NCBI GenBank assembly: GCA_021202075.1
Contig: JAJQDT010000104.1
Location: forward strand, 48,131-112,130
DNA from: Lachnospiraceae bacterium
GTDB taxonomy: Bacteria; Bacillota; Clostridia; Lachnospirales; Lachnospiraceae
Length of the DNA stretch: 64,000 nucleotides
Direction of reading: 5' to 3'
Below the pieces are notes generated by a model that searched no databases, was not told the origin of the DNA, and worked only from the letters and a program-made list of their open reading frames with translations. Each line of letters opens with the position of its first letter. The stretch's first letter is position 1. Shown here piece by piece: positions 6,894 through 15,049 of the stretch. Position numbers and translations under genes: made by a program.

Positions 6894-9647
6894 TTAGGAT
6901 ATCGTAAATGATCCGTCGAGATCGTACAGCTGATTGCTGTACATGATCTGTATCGTATAGGTGTCAGCGGCCATTCCACTCAGAGGGATGGGCAGCTGGT
7001 ATGTGTAATCTTTTGACTTTTTGGAAGCCGGGATGATATCTGAGATATCATAGACATAGGTATGTTCGGCTCCATTGAAAATAACTTGCGTGTACATATG
7101 ATCGCGGCTTTGGACATAGAGAATGTCTCCGGAAAGCATAAGGCTCACGTAATCCTCTGACAAGACCTCATCAGCCGCTGCTGCTGCGGCATTGTCCACC
7201 TCCACGGGTATTCGCAGGGTCCCGCGAATATAGTTGTCTGACAGAACATATGCTTCAGCGCAGTCATTCATAGAAAGAGTAACAGAATATCCGCGATAGA
7301 ATTTTTTGCTGATATTCCAGGTGTTTAGAATATCTCCGGAATCATAATCAATTTCGTATATTTTTCCGCGATATTCTGATGAAGATGGCAGAGTGGCGTT
7401 TACGGAAAACACACGCCCTGCATCGCTGATTAAGAATGCATCAGAGGTTATTTTAGAAAATGTGGTTTCATAATTTTTTAACTGTGTAACGGTCATAGCT
7501 TCCGCATCGACGGAATAGATTTTTACATAGGAAGCCTCTATGTTGTCAAAAGATTCCACCTCCAGGTAGGCTGTGCTGTGATTATCAAACAGCATGATTT
7601 CCACAGTGTCCGGATTGTCGTCCAGATCCTCTTCAAGCGCATACGCGGTGTGCTGCTGGTAATGCCACTGGAAATCTTCCGCAGCGGTTAGAACCCTGTC
7701 TTCATAGCCGGTGCCATCCCATACAGCAGGATCGGCCAGAATCCAGAGAATCTCATTTGTGGACCAGTCGATTCGAATGACGGAATGCAGATTCCTGCAG
7801 CTGATCAGGATGGAATCTGTTTCTTCATCGTAAGAGACCGTATTAATATGTGCCCAGTCGTTTCTGCTGATATAAGACAATCCTTCAAACAAATCATTCA
7901 GGCTGAGAGATTTTACGACTTCGCCAGTCTCACGGTCAATTTCCTGAATCATATTTTGCTCATATCCGTCATTTGAGTTTGTCAGGATCAGGAAGTTTCC
8001 ATCCGGCGTTTTTTCCTGGATATCATGGTGTACGCCGTTCGGGAAATAATAGACATTATATACTCGCCCAAGGTAATCCATTTCCCAGAATTCAGGGGAG
8101 TTTGGCATACTCGCGTTCGGATAGAGTACATTTTCCGCTTCAATCAGGAAATGCCCGTTTTCAAGAGGAAAGACACCGTAATACTCCCACTGAATTGTGC
8201 TGTACCAGCGGATTTCACCAGTTTCATCAAATGCGTACGCATATTTTGATGAGAGCCCGGAAATAAGCATTAGTCCCATTGCGGATTCGGTGGTACAGGT
8301 GTCGACTGAAACGGCAGTCTGCAGAGCATTTGGCAGGCTGTCGGTGGTAATGGAGAGCGTTTTTGTGCTGATCACGGTTGTTTCATTCTCGTCAAGCAGA
8401 TCAATCACAACTTCATTGTCATATGAGGCATAGAGTCCGAGGATTGGTACCATATGGAATGTGGCAGAGTCAATGATATCGGTGATATCCTGACCTTCGG
8501 TCTTACCCTTTACTGTTACCCGAACCGCACATACCTCATCCGTCTCAAATACCAGAAGCGCAGTAAGCGGGGAATTCTGATAGGGATCCTGTATGAGAAG
8601 AGGATCATCAAATGTGTAGTTGTTTTCCTGTGCGTCTGCCAGAATTGCGTCCGTGATTGCCTGTGTCTGCTCCGGCATGGACACTTCTGTCTCCAGATTA
8701 GATTCAATTGTGATTTCAGTGGCAGATACTACTGTAGTGGAACGCCCGTCTACATCATAAAGAGTTTCAGTTGCTACCCGTGGCTTTTCTGTTTCGGTTT
8801 CTACTTCCGCATCTGTGAGGCTGTCGGTATTTGCGGATTCATCCGTTTCATTGGAGGTCTCAGCAGCATTTTCTGTATCGCTGACAGTTTCAGCTTCCCC
8901 GGAGAGTGCATCGCTGTTTTCAGCGGTTTCCATGCTATCAGAGTTTTCCGCTTCAGCAGCTTCCGTGCTTTCAGAGGTTTCCGTCTCTGCAGCTTCTGTG
9001 TCCTCGGCTTCTGATGTATCTGTGTTTTCGGAGCCGGCTTCTTCCGCCGCGTTTGTGTCGGAATCTGTTTCGCCGCCAGTTATCTCTACCGGAATTGCCA
9101 GTTCTTCCGATTCAAAAGTATACACCAGAGTCAAGTCCAAAGCGTCCTCCGGTATTTCAAAGCAGATCCAGCCCTCATAACTGCCGAAGTTCAGTGCTGT
9201 TCCCGGCAGGCGGGTCATTCCGAACTCGGTAATAAAGCTGTCGTCAATTCGCGAATAGCTGTTTCCATTTCCATCTGTCAGAAAAACCTTTTCCCATTCG
9301 ATGGTTTCCATACTTCCGTTTTTGACAAAGGAGAGCTTAAGCATACAATATTCCATGCCGTCCGCTGCTGACTGTTCCACATCGGTGGTTTCCACACTGG
9401 TATAGCCCAGCTCCACACTTACTGCGCTCAGAGAAGCAGACCGGGAAGCGTCCTCCAGCGTAATCTGCCAGCCTGCCACATCATACACGACAGCCGTATC
9501 CTTTGCCAGAGCGATAGTTGCAGGCTGTGCAAAGATGGCTGCCGCTGTCAGGAACGCCAGCAGAAGAACGGCGGTCAGAAGCCGCCAGATCCTTATTATT
9601 CTGTTTGTTTCCAATCGCGCTAAAATTGCGCTGGATTCATTTTTCAT
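6894..9647 (-). CDS. Secreted arylsulfotransferase-family protein with N-terminal extension
   Basis: Protein of 917 residues with a basic N-terminus and one hydrophobic segment (about residues 20-45) that may be a signal peptide or anchor. A beta-rich DUF4352-like domain (about 50-190) follows, then an acidic Glu/Thr/Ser/Ala linker (about 195-295), then a C-terminal propeller of the arylsulfotransferase family. In the family the catalytic His lies in a D-W-x-H-x-N motif; here it is DWAHINTVSY. HHDIQEKTPDGNFL and FQWHYQQHTA are further His-containing propeller motifs. Such enzymes move sulfate between phenolic compounds outside the cytoplasm, a known activity of gut clostridia. The linker suggests the enzyme is held away from the membrane through the cell wall. 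GGAGG lies 6-7 bases before ATG 9647, with TATAAT at 9675-9670. The exact substrate is unknown. Confidence 0.8.
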   Translation of the reverse strand: MKNESSAILARLETNRIIRIWRLLTAVLLLAFLTAAAIFAQPATIALAKDTAVVYDVAGWQITLEDASRSASLSAVSVELGYTSVETTDVEQSAADGMEYCMLKLSFVKNGSMETIEWEKVFLTDGNGNSYSRIDDSFITEFGMTRLPGTALNFGSYEGWICFEIPEDALDLTLVYTFESEELAIPVEITGGETDSDTNAAEEAGSENTDTSEAEDTEAAETETSESTEAAEAENSDSMETAENSDALSGEAETVSDTENAAETSNETDESANTDSLTDAEVETETEKPRVATETLYDVDGRSTTVVSATEITIESNLETEVSMPEQTQAITDAILADAQENNYTFDDPLLIQDPYQNSPLTALLVFETDEVCAVRVTVKGKTEGQDITDIIDSATFHMVPILGLYASYDNEVVIDLLDENETTVISTKTLSITTDSLPNALQTAVSVDTCTTESAMGLMLISGLSSKYAYAFDETGEIRWYSTIQWEYYGVFPLENGHFLIEAENVLYPNASMPNSPEFWEMDYLGRVYNVYYFPNGVHHDIQEKTPDGNFLILTNSNDGYEQNMIQEIDRETGEVVKSLSLNDLFEGLSYISRNDWAHINTVSYDEETDSILISCRNLHSVIRIDWSTNEILWILADPAVWDGTGYEDRVLTAAEDFQWHYQQHTAYALEEDLDDNPDTVEIMLFDNHSTAYLEVESFDNIEASYVKIYSVDAEAMTVTQLKNYETTFSKITSDAFLISDAGRVFSVNATLPSSSEYRGKIYEIDYDSGDILNTWNISKKFYRGYSVTLSMNDCAEAYVLSDNYIRGTLRIPVEVDNAAAAAADEVLSEDYVSLMLSGDILYVQSRDHMYTQVIFNGAEHTYVYDISDIIPASKKSKDYTYQLPIPLSGMAADTYTIQIMYSNQLYDLDGSFTIS

Positions 9648-9883
9648 AGTGATCCTCCATTGATACGAAATTATACAGTAAACGATTCTGCACCTGTCCG
9701 GCTGCTAAAAATGTTAATAAATTATTGCAAGCTTCAGATGCATTTAATAAATTTATAACATATATACGGGCAAATAACAAGACTATTTTGTGATTTCCAT
9801 ATTTTCTTTTCAATATAGAAATGAGCTGGATAATCGCAGAATATGTTCCTCCTTATCTGAGAATTCCCTAATAAAAGAAATAA

Positions 9884-9911
9884 TTGACGGAATGGGTTGA
9901 ATTGTGCTAAC
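9884..9911 (+). promoter_or_regulatory. Possible promoter for the GT2 gene
   Basis: TTGACG at 9884-9889 is followed after 16 bases by the extended -10 element TGT-GCTAAC (9903-9911). The remainder of the 9648-9973 gap is A+T-rich with no coding signal. Confidence 0.45.
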
Positions 9912-9973
9912 CTTTACAAATAATGTTGCTTTTAATGCTGATTTGAATTGAATGAGGAGAACAGGGAGGGCAT

Positions 9974-10948
9974 ATGCTGCTATCAGTGATTGTTCCCTGC
10001 TACAATGAGCAGGAGTCGATTCCGTATTTTTACAGCGCTGTTAATGAAATCGCGCCTCAGTTGAAAGCAGAGATTGAATTTCTGTTTGTAGATGATGGTT
10101 CTGCTGACGATACTTTGAAAGTGATTAAGGAACTTACCCGGAAGGATGAGAGAGTGCATTATGTTTCTTTTTCACGCAATTTTGGCAAGGAAGCGGCGAT
10201 TTATGCCGGTCTGGAAAATGCGGCAGGGGACTATCTGGTTTTGATGGATGCGGATTTGCAGGATCCTCCCACGTTGCTTCCGCAGATGCTTTCCTATATT
10301 TGGGAGGATAGGTATGACTGTGTTGGGACACGCCGTGTGACGAGAAAAGGGGAACCGCCGATCCGCTCTTTTTTTGCGAGAGGGTTCTATCGGCTGATCA
10401 ATCGGATTTCTAAGACTGAAATCGTGGACGGGGCGCGTGATTTTCAGATGATGACCAGGCAGGTCGCGGATGCGGTTTTGTCTGTCGGAGAATACAATCG
10501 ATTTTCCAAGGGCATTTTTGGCTGGGTTGGTTTTCGGAAAAAATGGATCGAGTATGAGAATGTGGAGCGCGTTGCAGGGGAGACAAAATGGTCTTTTTGG
10601 GGGTTGTTTGTATATGCACTTGATGGGATTATCGCTTACTCCACCACGCCCCTGGTTTTGTCATCTGTCATTGGTTTGCTTCTGTGTTTAATCGCGTTTT
10701 TGTTTATCATTGTTATTATTGTTCGAACGCTTGTGTTTGGCGACCCAACGCAGGGGTGGCCGTCCCTCGCATGTATCATTATCCTGCTGGCCGGGCTGCA
10801 GCTGTTCTTTATCGGTATTCTCGGACAATATCTGGCCAAGGCATATCTGGAGACGAAACGCCGGCCGATTTACCTGACGCGTGAGAAGCATCTTGGTAAG
10901 GACAAGACACTGGACACAGATGGCGGAGTAAATGAAAATACCGAATAA
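9974..10948 (+). CDS. GT2 glycosyltransferase, DPM1/GtrB-like
   Basis: Protein of 324 residues. The N-terminal GT-A domain has the family motifs SVIVPCYNEQES, FVDDGSADDT and MDADLQDPP (the last binding metal and nucleotide), followed by GARDFQMM. Two C-terminal membrane helices lie near residues 225-255 and 265-290. Such proteins transfer a sugar from a nucleotide to polyprenyl phosphate on the cytoplasmic face, providing donors for GT-C enzymes. This fits the GT-C-like protein a few genes away, but the two are not adjacent. GGAGG lies 6 bases before ATG 9974. The sugar cannot be deduced. Confidence 0.88.
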   Translation: MLLSVIVPCYNEQESIPYFYSAVNEIAPQLKAEIEFLFVDDGSADDTLKVIKELTRKDERVHYVSFSRNFGKEAAIYAGLENAAGDYLVLMDADLQDPPTLLPQMLSYIWEDRYDCVGTRRVTRKGEPPIRSFFARGFYRLINRISKTEIVDGARDFQMMTRQVADAVLSVGEYNRFSKGIFGWVGFRKKWIEYENVERVAGETKWSFWGLFVYALDGIIAYSTTPLVLSSVIGLLLCLIAFLFIIVIIVRTLVFGDPTQGWPSLACIIILLAGLQLFFIGILGQYLAKAYLETKRRPIYLTREKHLGKDKTLDTDGGVNENTE

Positions 10949-11007
10949 AAAGAAAGTCTGTACAGCAAAAAGAACAAAAAAATGTTCGAAAAAAAGGAAA
11001 CGGGAAA

Positions 11008-11036
11008 TAGACAAAGAAAAGAATCTGTGATAAAAT
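11008..11036 (+). promoter_or_regulatory. Promoter of the PFOR leader
   Basis: TAGACA (11008-11013) and TAAAAT (11031-11036) are 17 bases apart, and TGA precedes the -10 box as an extended element. Transcription from about 11043 gives a leader of about 125 bases that contains a short cysteine-rich open frame and a terminator-like hairpin. Confidence 0.75.
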
Positions 11037-11072
11037 TAAATCCAAATGAAAGTAACTTATGGAGGCTTAACC

Positions 11073-11099
11073 ATGATATGCTGCTGCTTTCCCTTGTGA
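11073..11099 (+). CDS. Leader peptide MICCCFPL upstream of PFOR
   Basis: An eight-codon open frame, Met-Ile-Cys-Cys-Cys-Phe-Pro-Leu, ends at TGA 11097. GGAGG at 11061-11065 lies 7 bases before the ATG, as good as the ribosome site of the downstream gene. Three consecutive TGC codons are unusual by chance and would make translation sensitive to charged tRNA-Cys. The stop codon overlaps a TCCCTT-GTG-AAGGGA hairpin (11090-11104), and a second hairpin with a T run follows. This arrangement is that of a transcription-attenuation leader. The downstream enzyme uses cysteine-ligated iron-sulfur clusters. The peptide is read directly from sequence; the regulatory role is inference. Confidence 0.55.
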   Translation: MICCCFPL

Positions 11100-11103
11100 A
11101 GGG

Positions 11104-11133
11104 ACTGCTTTGTATGTCAGCGGGGCAGTTTTT
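11104..11133 (+). terminator. Attenuator-like terminator in the PFOR leader
   Basis: ACTGC at 11104-11108 pairs with GCAGT at 11125-11129. The stem can be extended inward by three G-T pairs and a G-C pair, and five T follow. A ribosome paused at the leader stop codon would cover its left arm, whereas one stalled at the Cys codons would leave it free. The next gene starts 36 bases downstream. Confidence 0.5.
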
Positions 11134-11168
11134 CATTACTTTTAATTAAATAAGGAGGTATTTTTCCA

Positions 11169-14100
11169 ATGGCTAGAAAAATGAAGACCATGGACGGTAA
11201 TCATGCCGCGGCTCATGCATCCTATGCGTTTACGGATGTCGCTGCGATTTATCCGATTACCCCGTCCTCTGTTATGGCAGAGGCGACTGATGAGTGGGCG
11301 ACTCAGGGACGTCTGAACATGTTTGGGCAGACGGTCCAGGTGACTGAGATGCAGTCTGAGGCTGGCGCCGCAGGTACGGTGCACGGCTCTCTGGCAGCGG
11401 GTGCGCTGACCACTACATACACCGCTTCCCAGGGTCTGCTTCTGATGATCCCGAACCTGTACAAGATTGCAGGTGAGCGTCTTCCGGGTGTGTTCAATGT
11501 TTCCGCCCGTGCGCTGGCGAGCCACGCACTGTCGATCTTTGGCGATCATTCAGATGTGTATGCCTGTCGGCAGACCGGCTGCGCGATGCTCTGCGAGTCC
11601 AGTGTACAGGAGGTTATGGACCTGACACCGGTTGCACATCTCTCTGCGATCAAGGGTCGCATTCCGTTTATTAACTTCTTCGATGGTTTCCGTACTTCCC
11701 ATGAGATTCAGAAGATTGAGACATGGGATTACGAGGATCTGAAGGATATGACCGATTTTGACGCGATCCAGGCGTGGAGAGATCAGTGCCTGAATCCGAA
11801 TCATCCGTGCCAGAGAGGTTCTGCGCAGAACCCGGACATCTTCTTCCAGGCGCGCGAGGCATGCAATCCGTATTACGATGCGCTCCCGGCAATCGTTCAG
11901 GAGTATATGGACAAGGTCAATGAGAAGATTGGTACCGATTATAAGCTGTTCAACTACTATGGCGCTCCGGATGCGGAGAAGGTCATCATCGCGATGGGCT
12001 CTGTCTGCGATACGATTGAAGAGACGATCGATTACCTGAGAGCAGCCGGCGAGAAGGTCGGCGTTGTGAAGGTTCGCCTGTATCGTCCGTTCTGCGCGGA
12101 TGCGCTGATCGAGGCGATTCCGGAGACTGTAAAGCAGATTTCCGTACTTGACCGTACGAAAGAGCCGGGTTCCTTAGGCGAGCCGCTTTATCTTGACGTT
12201 GTTGCAGCTCTGAAGGGCAGCAAGTTCAACGACACTCCGATCTATACCGGTCGCTACGGCCTTGGTTCCAAGGATACGACTCCGGCGCAGATCGTGGCTG
12301 TTTACAATAACACTGAGAAGAAGAGATTCACCATCGGCATCAACGATGATGTGACAAACCTTTCTCTTGAGACCGGCGCTCCGCTGGTGACCACTCCGGA
12401 AGGCACGACGAACTGCAAGTTCTGGGGCCTTGGCGCGGATGGTACCGTTGGTGCGAACAAGAACTCCATCAAGATCATCGGCGACAATACCGATATGTAC
12501 GCACAGGCGTATTTTGATTATGATTCTAAGAAGTCCGGCGGTGTGACGATGTCCCACCTTCGTTTCGGCAAGAAGCCGATCAAATCGACCTATCTGATCC
12601 ATAAGGCGAACTTTGTGGCATGCCACAATCCGTCCTATGTGCGCAAGTACAATATGGTACAGGAGCTGGTGGATGGCGGTACCTTCCTTCTGAACTGCTC
12701 CTGGGATATGGAAGGTCTTGAGAAGCATCTTCCGGGGCAGGTGAAGGCATTCATCGCGAACCATAACATCAAGTTCTACACCATCGACGGTGTGAAGATC
12801 GGTATCGAGACCGGCATGGGACCGACCCGTATCAACACCATCCTTCAGTCCGCATTCTTTAAGCTGACGGGCATCATCCCGGAGGAGCAGGCGATCGATC
12901 TGATGAAAGCTGCAGCGAAGGCGACCTACGGCCGCAAGGGCGACGACGTCGTTCAGAAGAACTGGGCGGCGATTGATGCAGGCGCGAAGCAGGTTGTAGA
13001 GATTCAGGTTCCGGAGAGCTGGAAGACGGCTGAGACGGAAGACATCATTGCGAAGGATGTGACCGGCGGCAGAGAAGATGTTGTTAAATTTGTAAATACA
13101 ATCCAGCATGCGGTAAACGCGCAGGAAGGCAACAATCTTCCGGTATCCGCGTTTAAGGATTATGCAGATGGTACGACTCCGTCCGGCGCGGCTGCTTATG
13201 AGAAACGCGGCATCGCGGTAGATATCCCGGTATGGAATCCGGAGAACTGTATCCAGTGCAACCGCTGCTCCTATGTATGCCCGCACGCGGTTATCCGTCC
13301 GGTAGCTATGACGGATGAGGAAGTGGCTGCAGCTCCGGCTGATATGAAGACCCTTCCGATGACCGGTATGGCTGGTTATAAGTTCGCGATCGTTGTTTCC
13401 GCTCTGGACTGCACAGGCTGCGGTTCCTGCGTAAACGTATGCCCGGGCAAGAAGGGCGCAAAGGCGATCACGATGGAGAATATGGAAGCAAACGCGGATA
13501 CACAGAAGTATTTCGATTACGCGGTAGAGCTTCCGGCAAAGACCGATGTCATCGACAAATTCAAAGAGAACACCGTAAAGGGTTCGCAGTTCAAACAGCC
13601 GCTGCTTGAGTTCTCGGGCGCATGCGGTGGCTGCGGAGAGACTCCGTACGCGAAGCTGATCACGCAGCTCTTTGGCGACAGAATGTATATCGCGAACGCG
13701 ACCGGCTGCTCCAGTATCTGGGGTAATTCCTCACCGTCCACTCCGTACACTGTGAATGCAGAGGGCAAGGGCCCGGCATGGGACAACTCTCTGTTTGAGG
13801 ACAACGCGGAGTTCGGCTATGGTATGCTGCTGGCTCAGAGAGCCATCCGCGATGGTCTGAAGACCAAGGTAAAAGCGCTGCTTGACTGTGACTGCTGCGG
13901 CGAGGACGTTAAGAGCGCTGCCCAGGAGTGGCTGGATACCTTCAGCGTAGGCGTGACGAACGGCATCGCTACGGACAAGCTGATCGCGGCATGCACTGCA
14001 TGCGGCTGTGACGACTGCCAGGAAGTGCTCAAGGGCAAGGATTATCTGGCGAAGAAGTCCCAGTGGATCTTCGGTGGTGACGGCTGGGCATATGATATCG

Positions 14101-14714
14101 GCTTCGGCGGCGTAGACCACGTGCTCGCAAGCGGCCAGGATATCAACATCATGGTATTCGATACTGAGGTATATTCCAATACAGGCGGACAGTCCTCGAA
14201 GTCCACTCCGACCGGTGCGGTGGCACAGTTCGCTGCAGCCGGCAAGGAAGTAAAGAAGAAGGATATGGCTTCGATCGCGATGAGCTATGGTTATGTATAC
14301 GTAGCACAGATCGCGATGGGCGCTGACTTCAACCAGACCGTAAAGGCGATCTCTGAGGCTGAGGCTTATCCGGGACCGTCGCTCATCATCGCGTATGCTC
14401 CGTGTATCAACCACGGCATCAAGAAGGGCATGAGCAAGGCGCAGACCGAGGAAGAGCTGGCTGTGAAGTCCGGTTACTGGCACTGCTTCCGTTACAATCC
14501 GGCACTCAAGGAGCAGGGTAAGGCGGCATTTACGCTTGATTCCAAGGCTCCGACAGAGGATTACAAGACCTTCCTGAACGGCGAGGTTCGTTACAATTCT
14601 CTGATGCGGGCGAACCCGGAGAGAGCGGAGAAGCTCTTCGACAAGTCTGAGGGCTATGCGAAGGAGAGATATGAGTATCTGCAGAAGCTGATCACACTGT
14701 ACGGCGCGGAGTAA
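11169..14714 (+). CDS. nifJ: Pyruvate:ferredoxin (flavodoxin) oxidoreductase
   Basis: Single-chain PFOR of 1181 residues, the normal length. It converts pyruvate and CoA to acetyl-CoA and CO2 and passes electrons to ferredoxin. In order come the pyrimidine-binding domain, the CoA domain, and a two-cluster ferredoxin domain with the cysteine motifs NCIQCNRCSYVCPHAV and DCTGCGSCVNVCPG near residues 695-760. The thiamine-diphosphate domain follows, with the extra cluster cysteines GACGGCGETPY, GDGWAYDIGFGG and NTGGQSSKSTPTG. The gene has an AAGGAGGT ribosome site 9 bases before ATG 11169. It shows the strong codon bias of a highly expressed gene. Its leader encodes a Cys-rich peptide and a terminator-like hairpin. 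A long-stem terminator lies at 14760-14790. It is a single-gene transcript and a central energy enzyme. Confidence 0.98.
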   Translation: MARKMKTMDGNHAAAHASYAFTDVAAIYPITPSSVMAEATDEWATQGRLNMFGQTVQVTEMQSEAGAAGTVHGSLAAGALTTTYTASQGLLLMIPNLYKIAGERLPGVFNVSARALASHALSIFGDHSDVYACRQTGCAMLCESSVQEVMDLTPVAHLSAIKGRIPFINFFDGFRTSHEIQKIETWDYEDLKDMTDFDAIQAWRDQCLNPNHPCQRGSAQNPDIFFQAREACNPYYDALPAIVQEYMDKVNEKIGTDYKLFNYYGAPDAEKVIIAMGSVCDTIEETIDYLRAAGEKVGVVKVRLYRPFCADALIEAIPETVKQISVLDRTKEPGSLGEPLYLDVVAALKGSKFNDTPIYTGRYGLGSKDTTPAQIVAVYNNTEKKRFTIGINDDVTNLSLETGAPLVTTPEGTTNCKFWGLGADGTVGANKNSIKIIGDNTDMYAQAYFDYDSKKSGGVTMSHLRFGKKPIKSTYLIHKANFVACHNPSYVRKYNMVQELVDGGTFLLNCSWDMEGLEKHLPGQVKAFIANHNIKFYTIDGVKIGIETGMGPTRINTILQSAFFKLTGIIPEEQAIDLMKAAAKATYGRKGDDVVQKNWAAIDAGAKQVVEIQVPESWKTAETEDIIAKDVTGGREDVVKFVNTIQHAVNAQEGNNLPVSAFKDYADGTTPSGAAAYEKRGIAVDIPVWNPENCIQCNRCSYVCPHAVIRPVAMTDEEVAAAPADMKTLPMTGMAGYKFAIVVSALDCTGCGSCVNVCPGKKGAKAITMENMEANADTQKYFDYAVELPAKTDVIDKFKENTVKGSQFKQPLLEFSGACGGCGETPYAKLITQLFGDRMYIANATGCSSIWGNSSPSTPYTVNAEGKGPAWDNSLFEDNAEFGYGMLLAQRAIRDGLKTKVKALLDCDCCGEDVKSAAQEWLDTFSVGVTNGIATDKLIAACTACGCDDCQEVLKGKDYLAKKSQWIFGGDGWAYDIGFGGVDHVLASGQDINIMVFDTEVYSNTGGQSSKSTPTGAVAQFAAAGKEVKKKDMASIAMSYGYVYVAQIAMGADFNQTVKAISEAEAYPGPSLIIAYAPCINHGIKKGMSKAQTEEELAVKSGYWHCFRYNPALKEQGKAAFTLDSKAPTEDYKTFLNGEVRYNSLMRANPERAEKLFDKSEGYAKERYEYLQKLITLYGAE

Positions 14715-14759
14715 TGAAAGGCTAAGATGAATCATTATTTATACAAAATGATTTAGTGC

Positions 14760-14790
14760 GACAGGGCTGTCAGCGATGGCAGTCCTGTTT
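14760..14790 (+). terminator. Terminator after PFOR
   Basis: An 11-bp stem pairs ACAGGGCTGTC (14761-14771) with GGCAGTCCTGT (14778-14788) around AGCGAT. Only a short TTT follows, so it is a good hairpin with a weak T tract. Confidence 0.65.
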
Positions 14791-14810
14791 CTATGTACAC
14801 GAGCGCGTAA

Positions 14811-14852
14811 GGTATATCCCATGCGGAAGCGTGGGATGCCACCCGGCGAGGG
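14811..14852 (+). repeat. Dispersed palindromic repeat, partial copy
   Basis: TATCCCATGC, GGAA, GCGTGGGATGCC and ACCCGGCGAGGG match the module seen at 4403-4470 and 25886-25950. Here the middle CACGCC...ATTGGGG part is missing. Confidence 0.7.
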
Positions 14853-14918
14853 AGTTTTGCTATTTTACCACTAACAGAAAAATTTGTTGAAAATGTGCTG
14901 GTAAACTTGAAATGACAG

Positions 14919-14927
14919 TGCTATAAT
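14919..14927 (+). promoter_or_regulatory. Extended -10 promoter for the GGDEF-EAL gene
   Basis: A TG-C-TATAAT extended -10 element lies at 14919-14927, about 120 bases before the gene. No convincing -35 box is present at the usual distance. Confidence 0.45.
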
Positions 14928-15049
14928 GTAAAATATTTACAAAAAACACAATTTTGTTTTTGAATATTATGGAAAACTACCGCGAACACGGTTCTTATTT
15001 TGACAGGGCATGATTTTCGATAAGAAAGCGAAAAGATGGGGGTATCTAA

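Noticed and set aside
12174..13286. Long minus-strand frames inside PFOR (also 13731-14735)
   Set aside because: They arise from the strong codon bias of PFOR on the other strand.
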